Of a stretch of DNA of 64,000 nucleotides, positions 17,582-26,279 are shown piece after piece; position 1 is the first letter of the stretch; every line of letters begins with the position of its first letter. The stretch is from Streptomyces sp. NL15-2K. Its GTDB lineage: Bacteria > Actinomycetota > Actinomycetes > Streptomycetales > Streptomycetaceae. The translations under genes and the position numbers were made by a program. The DNA lies in NCBI RefSeq assembly GCF_030551255.1, contig NZ_CP130630.1, positions 2,461,501 to 2,525,500 on the forward strand, read 5' to 3'. The notes below the pieces were generated by a model. That model had not been told where the DNA came from. It made no database searches and saw nothing but the letters and a program-made list of their open reading frames with translations.

Positions 17582-19317
17582 TGCCCCGTCGCCTGTTCGC
17601 CTCCGCCGCGGCCGTCCTCGCCGCCGCCGGCGCGCTCGCGCTGCTCCCCGCCACCACCGCGAGCGCGCACCCCCTCGGCAACTTCACCGTCAACCGCTAC
17701 GACGGTCTCGTCGCCGCCCCCGGCGAACTGCGCGTCGACCACGTCGAGGACCTCGCCGAGATCCCCGCGACCCAGGCCCAGCCGGACATCAAGAAGCTGG
17801 GCATGACCGAGTGGGCCCGGCAGCGGTGTGCGAGGGCCGCCGAGGACACCGGGCTCACCATCGACGGACGCACGGTCGGCCTCACGGCTCAACGCAGCGA
17901 CGCGCGCGTGCGACCCGGTCAGGCCGGGCTCGACACCCTCCGCGTGGAGTGCCGGCTGACCGCACCGCTCCCCGAGGGCGACACGACGACCCTCGGCTTC
18001 CGCGGCGCGGGCGCGGACGCCGGCCCCGGCTGGCGGGAGATCACCGCGCGCGGCGACCGGATGACGCTCACCGCGTCGGACGTACCGAAAGAGTCTCTGT
18101 CGCGCGAACTGACCAGTTACCCCGAGGAGTTGCTCTCCTCCCCCGCCGACACCGCGGCCGCGTCGCTCCGGGTGCGCCCCGGCGGCCCCGCCCTGACCGA
18201 GGAGGAGGCGGACGCGCCCGCCGCCTCCGTCCTGCCGCGTGGCGTCGACCGCTGGACCCGGGCCCTGGACGACCTTGTGGCCCGCCACGATCTCACCCCC
18301 GCGTTCGCCGCCCTCGCCCTCCTCATCGCCGTCGCCCTCGGCGCGATGCACGCCCTCGCACCGGGCCACGGCAAGACCCTGATGGCCGCCGTGGCCGCCG
18401 CCCGGGGAGGCAGGGCCCGCATGAAGGACGTCCTGCCCCTGGCCGCGTCGGTCACGGTCACCCACACCCTCGGCGTGGTCGCCCTCGGCCTCCTGGTCAC
18501 GGCCGGCTCGGCGGCGGCGCCCTCGGTGATCACCTGGCTGGGCATCGCGAGCGGCGCACTGGTGACGGCCGCGGGGCTGACCCTCGTACGACGGGCCTGG
18601 CGCAACCGGAGCCACACGCACGGGCACGGGCATGCGCACGAGGACGGGCCCGGCCATACGCACGGGCACAGCCACGACCACGGGCATACACACGATCACC
18701 GGCATACACACGACCACGGGCATACAGACGACCACGGCCACGGCGACGAGCCCGGTGGCACACACCAGACGGCCGACGCCCCCGAGCGCCCCTTGGTCCT
18801 CGCGGCCGCACACAGCCACGCCGCCGCTGAAACCCACACGCACAGTCACGCCACTGCCGAACCCCACCCGCACAGTCACGACCACAGCCACTCCAGCCAC
18901 CCCAACCACCACACCGCTCACACCCCCATACGCCACACCCACGGCGGCTTCACCCACACCCACGCCACCGCCCCCACCCTCCGCGGCACGATCCTCCTCG
19001 GCTTCGCCGGTGGCCTCGTGCCCAGCCCCTCCGCCGTGGTGGTGCTGGTGGGCGCGGCGGCCCTGGGGCAGGCCTGGTTCGGGCTCCTGCTCGTCGTCGC
19101 GTACGGCATCGGGCTCGCCCTCACCCTCACCGCGGCCGGCTTCGCGGTCGTCAAGCTCGGGACCGGTGTCACCCGCGTGCTGGACAAGCGCCCGCGCTGG
19201 GCGACCAGCCCCGTGACGGCCCTGGTCCGCCGGACCGCCCCCCTGGCGTCCGCGCTCGTCGTCGTGGCGCTCGGCGCCGGACTGGTGCTCAAGGGGGCGG
19301 CATCCGCACTCGGCTGA
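17581..19317 (+). CDS. NicO/RcnA-like nickel-cobalt transporter with His-rich loop
   Basis: A 578-residue membrane protein; ATG 17581 is preferred over the in-frame GTG at 17578. After a signal peptide (to about residue 28), an extracytoplasmic domain of roughly 210 residues begins HPLGNFTVNRYDGL. The transporter core starts near 240 with the motif HALAPGHGKTLMAAVAAARG, continues through four helices, and resumes near 465 with GGLVPSPSAVVVLVGAAALG. Between the halves a loop of about 120 residues (DNA about 18610-18970) is packed with His-Thr, His-Gly and His-Asp pairs, an obvious metal-binding segment. Metal direction (efflux as in RcnA or uptake) cannot be decided. Its TPR partner is translationally coupled. 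Confidence 0.85.
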   Translation: MPRRLFASAAAVLAAAGALALLPATTASAHPLGNFTVNRYDGLVAAPGELRVDHVEDLAEIPATQAQPDIKKLGMTEWARQRCARAAEDTGLTIDGRTVGLTAQRSDARVRPGQAGLDTLRVECRLTAPLPEGDTTTLGFRGAGADAGPGWREITARGDRMTLTASDVPKESLSRELTSYPEELLSSPADTAAASLRVRPGGPALTEEEADAPAASVLPRGVDRWTRALDDLVARHDLTPAFAALALLIAVALGAMHALAPGHGKTLMAAVAAARGGRARMKDVLPLAASVTVTHTLGVVALGLLVTAGSAAAPSVITWLGIASGALVTAAGLTLVRRAWRNRSHTHGHGHAHEDGPGHTHGHSHDHGHTHDHRHTHDHGHTDDHGHGDEPGGTHQTADAPERPLVLAAAHSHAAAETHTHSHATAEPHPHSHDHSHSSHPNHHTAHTPIRHTHGGFTHTHATAPTLRGTILLGFAGGLVPSPSAVVVLVGAAALGQAWFGLLLVVAYGIGLALTLTAAGFAVVKLGTGVTRVLDKRPRWATSPVTALVRRTAPLASALVVVALGAGLVLKGAASALG

Positions 19318-19362
19318 GCTACTTTTGGGGAGAAATCACGCGGATGCGAAGAGGGGGCGCCC

Positions 19363-20997
19363 GTGTCCGAAGCACCGGGCAGTGAACGTCTGATCGCGGG
19401 CCGCTACCGTCTGCTGTCCCCGCTCGGCGAGGGCGGCATGGGCACCGTGTGGCGCGCCCGCGACGAGGTGCTGCACCGCGAGGTCGCCGTCAAGGAGGTG
19501 CGCGCGCCCGCCGGACTGCAGGGACCCGAGGTCGAGCGGATGTACGCCCGGCTGGAGCGCGAGGCGTGGGCGGCGGCCAGGGTCGCCAACCGCAACGTCG
19601 TGACGGTGTACGACGTGGCCACCCAGGACGGCCGCCCCTGGATCGTGATGGAGATCGTCCGCGGTATCTCGCTCGCCGAGCTCCTGGACGCCGAGGGCCC
19701 GCTCACCCCGCAGCGCACCGCGCACATCGGCGCCGAGGTGCTGGCCGCGCTGCGGGCCGCCCACGCTGCCGGGGTGCTGCACCGGGACGTGAAGCCTGCC
19801 AACGTGCTGCTGTCGAACGACGGGCGGGTCGTGCTCACCGACTTCGGCATCGCCATGGTCGAGGGCAGTTCCGCGCTGACCATGACCGGCGAGGTCATCG
19901 GGTCGCCCGAGTTCCTGGCTCCGGAGCGGGCGCTGGGCCGCACGCCGGGCCCGGAGTCCGACCTGTGGTCGCTCGGCGTGCTGCTGTACGCGGCGGTCGA
20001 GGGCAACTCCCCCTTCCGTCAGAACACCCCGCTCAGCACCCTGCGCGCGATCGTGGACGAGGAGCTGCCGCCGCCGCACCGGGCCGGTCCGCTCACGCCC
20101 GTGATCGAGGGGCTGCTGCGCAAGGACCCGGCCGAGCGGCTGTCGGCCGAGCGCGCCGAGCAGGATCTGCGGGTGATCAGCGCTGGGGGTACCCCCTCTG
20201 GGGGAGGCACACCTCGCGCGGACGCCGTTCAGGCATCCCCCTACACGCCGACGATCGCCGCGCAGCCCCAGCAGCCCCCACCGACCGCACCCGGTCCCGG
20301 GCCGTGGACGCGGCCGGCCCCGGCGGCGGGGCCGACGACCGCCCCGACCACCGGCCCGGGACCGCACCGCGACCGCCGCGCCGCCGTCGTACTGATCGCG
20401 GGCCTCGCCGCCCTGGCACTGGCGATCGCCGGGCTGACGTACGCGCTGCTGAACCGCGACGACGGCGACCAGGCCGGAGGCGGCGGCACCAAGAACGAGA
20501 CACCCGGGCTGAGTTCGCCGGCGCCCACCGACACCCCCACCGGTACGCAGGACACCGGAGGTCCCGAGCCCACTCCGAGCCGGAGCAGCAGCGCCACGAC
20601 CGCTCCCCCGCCGCAGTCGGTGCAGGTCGCGCTCGCCGGCTCGAACACCGACTACACCGGCAGCTGTCCGCCGCCGCAGGGTGAGGCGCCCGCCTTCACG
20701 GCTACGTTCACGGTCGGCGACCTGCCGGCGGAGGTGAGCTATCGCTGGGTGTCGCGGGACGGCGAGGTCATGGACGCGGGGTGGAAGACCCTCTCGTTCC
20801 CGGAGGGCGGCGGCCGGACCAGGCAGGACACGGCGTTCGTGACCACGAACGACGACAGCGGGAGCTTCGAGAACGAGATCAGTGTCGAGGTCCGCGATCC
20901 GGTGCGGACGACATCCAACTCGGTGCCGTTCTCGGTGACCTGCGAGACGGAGACCCCGTCGGACGGGGCCTCCGCTTCTGTCTCACCCTCTGATTGA
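19363..20997 (+). CDS. Ser/Thr protein kinase, PknB-type, membrane-anchored
   Basis: A 544-residue Hanks-type kinase. The GTG start follows GAGGGGG. The kinase domain spans about residues 14-275: glycine loop LGEGGMGTVW (22-27), ATP Lys44 in VAVKEV, catalytic HRDVKPAN with Asp142, metal-binding DFG at 160, then GSPEFLAPE. A low-complexity Pro/Thr linker follows, with a transmembrane helix near 345-365. The extracellular part of about 175 residues has a Ser/Thr/Pro stalk and a folded end with two Cys (SCPPPQ and VTCETE). The 28-bp G/C repeat at 20183-20210 sits in frame in the linker. The extracellular domain is not PASTA, so the signal sensed is unknown. Confidence 0.94.
   Translation: MSEAPGSERLIAGRYRLLSPLGEGGMGTVWRARDEVLHREVAVKEVRAPAGLQGPEVERMYARLEREAWAAARVANRNVVTVYDVATQDGRPWIVMEIVRGISLAELLDAEGPLTPQRTAHIGAEVLAALRAAHAAGVLHRDVKPANVLLSNDGRVVLTDFGIAMVEGSSALTMTGEVIGSPEFLAPERALGRTPGPESDLWSLGVLLYAAVEGNSPFRQNTPLSTLRAIVDEELPPPHRAGPLTPVIEGLLRKDPAERLSAERAEQDLRVISAGGTPSGGGTPRADAVQASPYTPTIAAQPQQPPPTAPGPGPWTRPAPAAGPTTAPTTGPGPHRDRRAAVVLIAGLAALALAIAGLTYALLNRDDGDQAGGGGTKNETPGLSSPAPTDTPTGTQDTGGPEPTPSRSSSATTAPPPQSVQVALAGSNTDYTGSCPPPQGEAPAFTATFTVGDLPAEVSYRWVSRDGEVMDAGWKTLSFPEGGGRTRQDTAFVTTNDDSGSFENEISVEVRDPVRTTSNSVPFSVTCETETPSDGASASVSPSD
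20183..20210. repeat. Short interspersed G/C hairpin repeat inside the kinase linker
   Basis: CTGGGGGTACCCCCTCTGGG and the following GGAG form a tight GGGGGTACCCCC fold-back plus a GGGGGAGG tail. The same style of unit occurs in the DUF1684 pseudogene (51367) and inside both MITE copies. Here it keeps the reading frame and encodes Gly/Thr/Pro/Ser-rich linker. Confidence 0.5.
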
Positions 20998-21012
20998 CAC
21001 TCTGATCGGCAC

Positions 21013-21819
21013 TCAGGCGGCGCCGGTCAGCACCGGCAGGTACCCGCCGGACTGACCCGCCGCCGTCGGGTGGTACGACTCGCCTACGTTGAGCCAGTTG
21101 AGGCTGTGCAGCCAGGAGCTGCCGGAGCAGATCTCGTGGCCGGTGAAGGTGGGGCGGACGTCGCCGAACACGAAGCCGTGGTTCGCGGCGCGCTTGGCGA
21201 TGGCGGTGTCGAGGTGGTCCGCGGCGTCGTTGATCGCCTTCCGCTTGGTCTCGGAGAGGCCGACGCACGAGGTGCCGAGCTTGTAGAAGCGGGGATAGCC
21301 GAGCACGACCACGCGGGCGTTGGGGGCCTTGGTGCGGATCGCCGAGTAGACGCCGTCGAGCCGGCCGGGCAACGTCGAGTCGACGTACGCCTTGGCGGTG
21401 TTGATCCGGGAGAGGCAGGCGCTGTCGGACTGGAGCACACAGGTCGTCATGACGTCGGAGAAACCCGCGTCGTTGCCGCCGACGCTGATCGAGACCAGGG
21501 CGGTGGCCGCGCTGAGCGGGGTGAGTTGATTCGCCAGAACATCACCCGTTCGGGCGCCCGAGCAGGCGGTGAAGTCGAAGGACGAGGGTGAGTGGGCTGC
21601 GGCCCAGAGGTAGGGGTAGGCCTTCGTGCTGCGCTTGCAGTCGCCGCTCGCGGAGAGGTAGCTGCCCGCGCCGAGCCCGGAGGAGTAGGAGTCGCCGAGC
21701 GCCACGTAGCCGCCGGGTGCGGCGTGTTGGGACGCCTGGGCGGTGCCGGCCCCGGTGAGGGCGGCACAGGCGGCGAGGAGGAGCGAGCTTACGTATACGG
21801 CAAGTCGGGAACGTCTCAT
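21013..21819 (-). CDS. Secreted GDSL (SGNH) lipase/esterase
   Basis: A 268-residue extracellular hydrolase with a signal peptide of about 30 residues (MRRSRLAVYVSSLLLAACAA ... AQAS) and the ribosome site AAAGGGAGG. Block I GDSYSSG carries Ser44. Block III GGND carries Asn116. The block V His250 is in ESYHPTAAGQ, where the usual D-x-x-H is E-x-x-H. Six Cys in the mature protein (near 61, 86, 127, 134, 184 and 232) would allow three disulfides, as in Streptomyces extracellular lipases. It resembles the enzyme I remember as SCO1725. It converges on the kinase gene and diverges from the subtilase gene. Confidence 0.93.
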   Translation of the reverse strand: MRRSRLAVYVSSLLLAACAALTGAGTAQASQHAAPGGYVALGDSYSSGLGAGSYLSASGDCKRSTKAYPYLWAAAHSPSSFDFTACSGARTGDVLANQLTPLSAATALVSISVGGNDAGFSDVMTTCVLQSDSACLSRINTAKAYVDSTLPGRLDGVYSAIRTKAPNARVVVLGYPRFYKLGTSCVGLSETKRKAINDAADHLDTAIAKRAANHGFVFGDVRPTFTGHEICSGSSWLHSLNWLNVGESYHPTAAGQSGGYLPVLTGAA

Positions 21820-22119
21820 GGAACCTCCCTTTAGCAGGATCTCTGCCCCAACCGTCGTAGCAACTACGCGTGTTGACCGGAAGTGTCCATGCCAAAACTT
21901 GTCTCAGTGGCGCATTCGCGACCTTGCTTGATTACGCGGGCATGACAACTATGTGACAGGGCGTCAAGTCTCTTGTCCTGCACACATGGACCACTGATTC
22001 TTTACTCAGCCGTAGGGCGGAACGCGACGCTCCATGGCCGTGCGCGCGACTACGCGCGCACCCCCCACAGACGCGCGCCCCACCCAGGCGTGCGCCGCCA
22101 AGAGGAGGACTCCCTCGTA
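21820..22119. promoter_or_regulatory. Divergent promoter region of lipase and subtilase genes
   Basis: A 300-bp gap between two divergent exoenzyme genes. The middle (about 21895-22015) is relatively AT-rich, with TTGATT and TATGTGACA near 21925-21955 as possible plus-strand promoter elements. The part near the subtilase is GCGCGC-rich and ends in the ribosome site GAGGAGG. I see no clear shared operator. Confidence 0.4.
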
Positions 22120-23328
22120 ATGGCACAACTGCGTAGCAAGAAGGTCCGGATCGCCGCGATATCCAGCCTGGCGACCGCCGCCCTCGTGAGCGGGCTCACC
22201 GCTCTCCCCGCCCAGGCCGCACCGGCCGAGGGCAAGGTCCTGGCCGCCGGTTCCCCCACGGCGGTCAAGGACAGCTACATCGTCACGCTCAAGCAGGACG
22301 CCGGCCTGAAGGCGTCCTCGAGCGCGGGCAGGAGTCTGGTCAAGGAATACGGCGGCACGGTCAAGAAGACGTTCGGCGCGGCGCTGAACGGCTACTCGGC
22401 CACCCTCTCCGCGGCCGAGGCCAGAAGACTCGCCGCCGACCCGGCGGTGGCCTCGGTCGAGCAGGACCAGCGCGTCCGGCTCGCCGACACCACGCAGTCC
22501 AACGCCCCCTGGGGCCTGGACCGCATCGACCAGACCTCCCTGCCGCTGTCCGGCACCTACACCTACCCGGACAGCGCGGGCAGCGGCGTGACGGCCTACG
22601 TCATCGACACCGGCGTGCGCATCACCCACCAGCAGATCAGCGGCCGCGCCGCGAACGGCTACGACGCCGTCGACGGCGACAACGTCGCCCAGGACGGCAA
22701 CGGCCACGGCACCCACGTGGCCACGACGATCGCGGGCAGTACGTACGGCGTCGCCAAGAAGGCGAAGATCGTGGCGGTCCGGGTGCTGAACAACTCCGGC
22801 TCCGGCACCACGGCCGGCGTGATCGCGGGCATCGACTGGGTGACGGCGAACCACTCCGGCCCCTCGGTCGCCAACATGTCCCTCGGCGGCGGGGTGTCCA
22901 CCACCCTGGACGCGGCCGTGCGCCGCTCCATCGCGAGCGGCGTGACCTACGCCGTCGCGGCGGGCAACAGCAGCACCACCGCCTCCTCGTCCTCCCCCGC
23001 CCGGGTCGGCGAGGCGATCACCGTCGGCGCCACCACGAGCACCGACGCCAAGGCCGGCTACTCCAACTACGGCTCGGTCCTGGACATCTTCGCCCCCGGC
23101 TCCTCCATCACGGCGGGCTGGCACACCAGCGACACCGCGACGAACACCATCTCCGGTACGTCGATGGCGACCCCGCACGTCGCGGGCGCGGCCGCGGTCT
23201 ACCTGGCGGGCCACACCTCGGCCACCCCGGCCCAGGTCGCCACGGCCCTGGTGAACGGCGCCACCACCGGCAAGGTCACCAGCGCGGGCAGCGGTTCCCC
23301 GAACCGGCTGCTGAAGATCGTGCCGTGA
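22120..23328 (+). CDS. Secreted subtilisin-like serine protease (S8)
   Basis: A 402-residue pre-pro-protease. The ATG at 22120 follows GAGGAGG. A signal peptide ends near AQAA (residue 34). An I9 inhibitor propeptide spans about 50-120 (DSYIVTLKQD ... ASVEQDQRVR). The mature S8 domain begins near 122 with NAPWGLDRIDQ. The catalytic triad is complete: Asp163 in VIDTGV, His196 in GHGTHV, and Ser348 in GTSMATPHVAG, with the oxyanion Asn in AAGNSS. Length is typical of proteinase K-like actinobacterial enzymes without an extra C-terminal domain. It should be secreted, self-processed and used for protein scavenging or maturation of other exoproteins. Confidence 0.95.
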   Translation: MAQLRSKKVRIAAISSLATAALVSGLTALPAQAAPAEGKVLAAGSPTAVKDSYIVTLKQDAGLKASSSAGRSLVKEYGGTVKKTFGAALNGYSATLSAAEARRLAADPAVASVEQDQRVRLADTTQSNAPWGLDRIDQTSLPLSGTYTYPDSAGSGVTAYVIDTGVRITHQQISGRAANGYDAVDGDNVAQDGNGHGTHVATTIAGSTYGVAKKAKIVAVRVLNNSGSGTTAGVIAGIDWVTANHSGPSVANMSLGGGVSTTLDAAVRRSIASGVTYAVAAGNSSTTASSSSPARVGEAITVGATTSTDAKAGYSNYGSVLDIFAPGSSITAGWHTSDTATNTISGTSMATPHVAGAAAVYLAGHTSATPAQVATALVNGATTGKVTSAGSGSPNRLLKIVP

Positions 23329-23366
23329 GTGCCGTGAGTGCCGTGAGTGCCGTAAGTGCCGTAACG
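23322..23366 (+). repeat. Five tandem 9-bp repeats over the subtilase stop codon
   Basis: GCCGTGAGT occurs three times, then GCCGTAAGT and GCCGTAACG. The first copy contains the subtilase stop codon, and every TGA/TAA copy lies in the same frame. The gene therefore ends in a series of consecutive in-frame stops. Confidence 0.8.
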
Positions 23367-23390
23367 CCGGCTCGCGCCATCTGAACCACC

Positions 23391-23422
23391 GTTCCCCGGA
23401 GGCCCGGCGGCCTCCGGGGAAC
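23391..23422 (+). terminator. Subtilase terminator
   Basis: A perfect 14-bp stem GTTCCCCGGAGGCC (23391-23404) / GGCCTCCGGGGAAC (23409-23422) with a CGGC loop, 62 bp after the stop codon. There is no T-run. Confidence 0.8.
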
Positions 23423-23537
23423 GCCCGTACCAAGTCGGCCACCCATCGGTATGAGCGTCTTCCGCATCTTGACGGCCCCCGCGCGGCTGAGCGACATTGA
23501 AGCCCGGCATCCGGCGCTTCGGGGGGCAAAGTCGCCA

Positions 23538-23966
23538 ATGCAGACGTTACGCATCAAGACATCTTCAACAGCGTCATCGGACGGCGCCGCGCGGCCAGGG
23601 CCGGGGAGGGACCTGTCACCGCTGCTCGCGGGCGCCGCGACGGCCGTCGCGGGATGCGGCGCGGTGCTCGCGCTCGTCGACTCGGACTCGCCGCTGCGCG
23701 GTCCGCTCACGCTGTTCTTCCTGCTCGCGGCGCCCGCCGCGGGCATCGCGGCAGCCCTGCGCGGGCTGGAACCGTTCGGCCGTACCGTCGCCGCGGTTGC
23801 GGGCTCGGTCGTGGTCAACATGGTGGTGGCCCAGGGCATGCTGGCCGTGCACCGCTGGTCGGTGCGCGGTGGAATCGTGGCCGTGACGGCGATCAGCGCC
23901 CTCGTTCTCCTGCTGGTTCTGGTACGGCGGCCGCGTGGCCGCACGGCGAGAGGACAGGGCATCTGA
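23538..23966 (+). CDS. Small membrane protein at the head of the glycan locus
   Basis: A 142-residue protein starting MQTLRIKTSSTASSDGAARP, with four predicted transmembrane helices (about residues 30-50, 58-78, 85-105 and 112-132) and a basic C-terminus (RRPRGRTARGQ). An upstream in-frame ATG at 23451 would add 29 residues but has no ribosome site; the chosen start has a G-run upstream at loose spacing, so either is possible. It ends one base before the next gene's GTG, so it is part of the glycan operon. It resembles small lipid-carrier or polymer-length accessory proteins only in layout. I recognise no family. Confidence 0.65.
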   Translation: MQTLRIKTSSTASSDGAARPGPGRDLSPLLAGAATAVAGCGAVLALVDSDSPLRGPLTLFFLLAAPAAGIAAALRGLEPFGRTVAAVAGSVVVNMVVAQGMLAVHRWSVRGGIVAVTAISALVLLLVLVRRPRGRTARGQGI

Positions 23967-23967
23967 C

Positions 23968-25065
23968 GTGGACATCAGCGTGTACCGCCCCGGCGAGCTG
24001 AGCGCCGCCGACCGGGCGGCGTGGACGGCGATGCAGTCCAAGGCCCATCTGCACGGATCGCCCGAGCTGGCGAACCCTTTCCTCGCACCGGAGTTCGCGC
24101 TCGCGGTGGGCCGGTGCAGACGCGGGGTGCGGATCGCGGTCGTACGGGAGGACGGCGAGCCCGCCGCGTTCTTCCCCTACCAGAAATCGGCCGCCGGCGT
24201 CGGCCGGGCCATCGGCCTCGGCGTCTCGGACGCCCAGGGCGTGGTGCACCGGCCCGGGTTCGCCTGGGACGCCCGTGAGCTGATGCGGGCCTGCGGGCTC
24301 GCCGTCTGGGAGTTCGACCACCTGGTTCAGGGCCAGGAGCCGTTCGAGGCGGAGGCCTCCGGCACCTTCCCGTCCCCGGTCATGGACGTCGACCGGGGCT
24401 ACGAGGCCTACCTGGCCCAACTGCGGGAGCAGTCACCGAAGTTCACCCGCACCACACTCGCCAAGGAACGCAAGCTCGGCCGGGACGCGGGCGAGGTGAC
24501 GTACGTCCACGACGAGCGCGACCCGGCCGCCCTGCGCACCCTGATGGACTGGAAGTCCGCGCAGTACCGCAGGACCGGGCGCAGCGACCGCTTCGCGCAC
24601 GACTGGATCACCCGGCTCGTGCAGCAACTGTTCCACACCCGCTCCGAGCCGTTCGCGGGGATCCTGTCGGTGCTGTACGCGGACGGCAAGCCGCTCGCCG
24701 CGCACTTCGGGCTGCGCACCGAGCGGGTGCTCGCCTGCTGGTTCCCGGCGTACGACCCGGCGTACTCGAAGTACTCCCCGGGCCTGGTGCTGCATCTGCG
24801 CATGGCCGAGGCGGCCGCCGCCGACGGCATCGCCCATCTCGATCTCGGCCGGGGCCAGAAGGAATACAAGGACTCCCTGAAGACACGCGAGCTCCAAGTG
24901 TCCGAGGGGTGGGTGACACGCCGTCACCCGGTGGCGCTCGGGCATCGGGCCCGCCGCGCCCCGGTACGAGCTCTGCGCAATGCCGTGGTGTCCCGGCCGG
25001 AGCTGTTCGAACCTGCCGACAAACTGCTCAAACAGGTGGGAAAGATCCGATCGGGTCGTTCGTGA
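23968..25065 (+). CDS. GNAT/CelD-like (BioF2-like) acetyltransferase
   Basis: A 365-residue cytoplasmic protein with the two-lobed GNAT layout of the CelD/BcsL and FemAB-like group (Acetyltransf_6). The GTG at 23968 starts VDISVYRPGELSAADRAAWT. The C-terminal lobe carries the family landmarks: FTRTTLAKERKLGRD near 155, the central RTLMDWKSAQYRRTG near 190, ILSVLYADGKPLAAHFGLRT near 235, and HLDLGRGQKEYKDSLK near 300. Members modify sugars or peptides in polysaccharide and capsule pathways, so acylation of the glycan repeat is a reasonable inference. It is followed by a 392-bp gap before the glycosyltransferases. Confidence 0.82.
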   Translation: MDISVYRPGELSAADRAAWTAMQSKAHLHGSPELANPFLAPEFALAVGRCRRGVRIAVVREDGEPAAFFPYQKSAAGVGRAIGLGVSDAQGVVHRPGFAWDARELMRACGLAVWEFDHLVQGQEPFEAEASGTFPSPVMDVDRGYEAYLAQLREQSPKFTRTTLAKERKLGRDAGEVTYVHDERDPAALRTLMDWKSAQYRRTGRSDRFAHDWITRLVQQLFHTRSEPFAGILSVLYADGKPLAAHFGLRTERVLACWFPAYDPAYSKYSPGLVLHLRMAEAAAADGIAHLDLGRGQKEYKDSLKTRELQVSEGWVTRRHPVALGHRARRAPVRALRNAVVSRPELFEPADKLLKQVGKIRSGRS

Positions 25066-25457
25066 CAAGTGATCCACACACGTGACAAGCGATCTGTAAC
25101 GGTCAAACCAACAAAAACGTGAGGCCTAGTTCCAGGTCTTGCCATAAAGGTTCAATCATCAATATCGTCATACATCTCACCCGCATCGGTCCGTCATCCA
25201 GCGGTTTCAGGGGAGGGCTCAAGGACCGCGACGGCCCGGCGCGGGGCGCGGTAGGGGGGTGCCGTGCTCGGTGACGCACTGTGTGACCGAGTCGTGCCGC
25301 GCGACCGGCTGCCGTTCTGCGGGGCCGGCCAGCTTTGCCAGCTCACCGGGTGGGTGCGGAGATTCCTTCCGTCCTGCCGTGCGTGAGAAACCCCCCTTTC
25401 GAACCGAAGCGGAGCGCCCAGGGGCGGGCGGTCCACCGGACGAGAGGGACCAGACTC
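25066..25457 (+). promoter_or_regulatory. Promoter region of the glycosyltransferase operon
   Basis: A 392-bp gene-free gap, unusually AT-rich at 25085-25200. It contains a 14-bp direct repeat CGTGACAAGYGATC (25061-25074 and 25081-25094) with 20-bp period, and a possible promoter TTGCCA (25139-25144)-N18-TATCGT (25163-25168). The right half is GC-rich with no obvious coding frame and could be a long leader. Confidence 0.45.
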
Positions 25458-26279
25458 ATGAGCTCAGTTCTGCGCCCGGCGACATCGGGTCAGGATCCTG
25501 TGAAAGCCGGCCAATACCGGCCCATCTCCTCTCACCTGGCCATAGCGCCGCCGGTGAGCGTGGTGATCCCCGCCATGAACGAGGCGGAGAACCTCCCGTA
25601 CGTCTTCAAGACCCTTCCGGACTGGATCCATGAAGTGGTTCTCGTGGACGGCAATTCCACCGACGACACCGTCGAAGTGGCCCGCCGACTGTGGCCGGAC
25701 GTCAAGGTCGTCGAGCAGCGCGGCAAGGGCAAGGGTGACGCGCTGATCACCGGCTTCCACGCCTGCACCGGCGACATCATCGTCATGGTCGACGCGGACG
25801 GCTCGGCCGACGGCAACGAGATCGTGTCGTACGTCTCCGCCCTCGTCTCCGGCGCGGACTTCGCCAAGGGCTCCCGTTTCGCCAACGGCGGCGGCACCGA
25901 CGACATGACCTTCATCCGCAAGCTCGGCAACTGGGCGCTGTGCACGGCCGTCAACCGCAAGTTCGGCGCCCGCTACACGGACCTGTGCTACGGCTACAAC
26001 GCCTTCTGGAGGTACTGCCTGGACAAGATCGACCTCGACTGCACCGGCTTCGAGGTCGAGACGCTGATGAACATCCGGGTGGTGAAGGCCGGGCTGAAGG
26101 TGCAGGAGATACCGAGCCACGAGTACCTCCGCATCCACGGCACCAGCAATCTGCGGGCCGTGCGGGACGGGCTGAGGGTGCTCAGGGTGATCCTGAACGA
26201 GCGCTCCAACCGGCGTGCCCTGCGCAGCCGTCCGCAGCACTCCCCGATGCTCGACACGGTCCGGGGAGAGGTGTCTTGA
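25458..26279 (+). CDS. GT2 glycosyltransferase, polyprenyl-phosphate sugar transferase-like
   Basis: A 273-residue family 2 glycosyltransferase without membrane helices. The GT-A fold begins VSVVIPAMNEAENLPYVFKT near residue 32. The nucleotide-binding DGNSTDDT and the metal-binding DADGSADGNE (D-x-D type) are present, followed by FAKGSRFANGGGTDDMT and the acceptor-side GFEVETLMNIR. This pattern is closest to dolichyl/polyprenyl-phosphate mannose or glucose synthases. A likely role is to load a sugar on a lipid carrier for this locus. It overlaps the next GT gene (TTGA), so the two are coupled. Confidence 0.9.
   Translation: MSSVLRPATSGQDPVKAGQYRPISSHLAIAPPVSVVIPAMNEAENLPYVFKTLPDWIHEVVLVDGNSTDDTVEVARRLWPDVKVVEQRGKGKGDALITGFHACTGDIIVMVDADGSADGNEIVSYVSALVSGADFAKGSRFANGGGTDDMTFIRKLGNWALCTAVNRKFGARYTDLCYGYNAFWRYCLDKIDLDCTGFEVETLMNIRVVKAGLKVQEIPSHEYLRIHGTSNLRAVRDGLRVLRVILNERSNRRALRSRPQHSPMLDTVRGEVS

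Noticed and set aside
18632..18760. Possible CRISPR-like repeats in the His-rich transporter segment
   Set aside because: Repeats are short, degenerate and in frame, coding for His-Thr/His-Asp. There are no uniform spacers.
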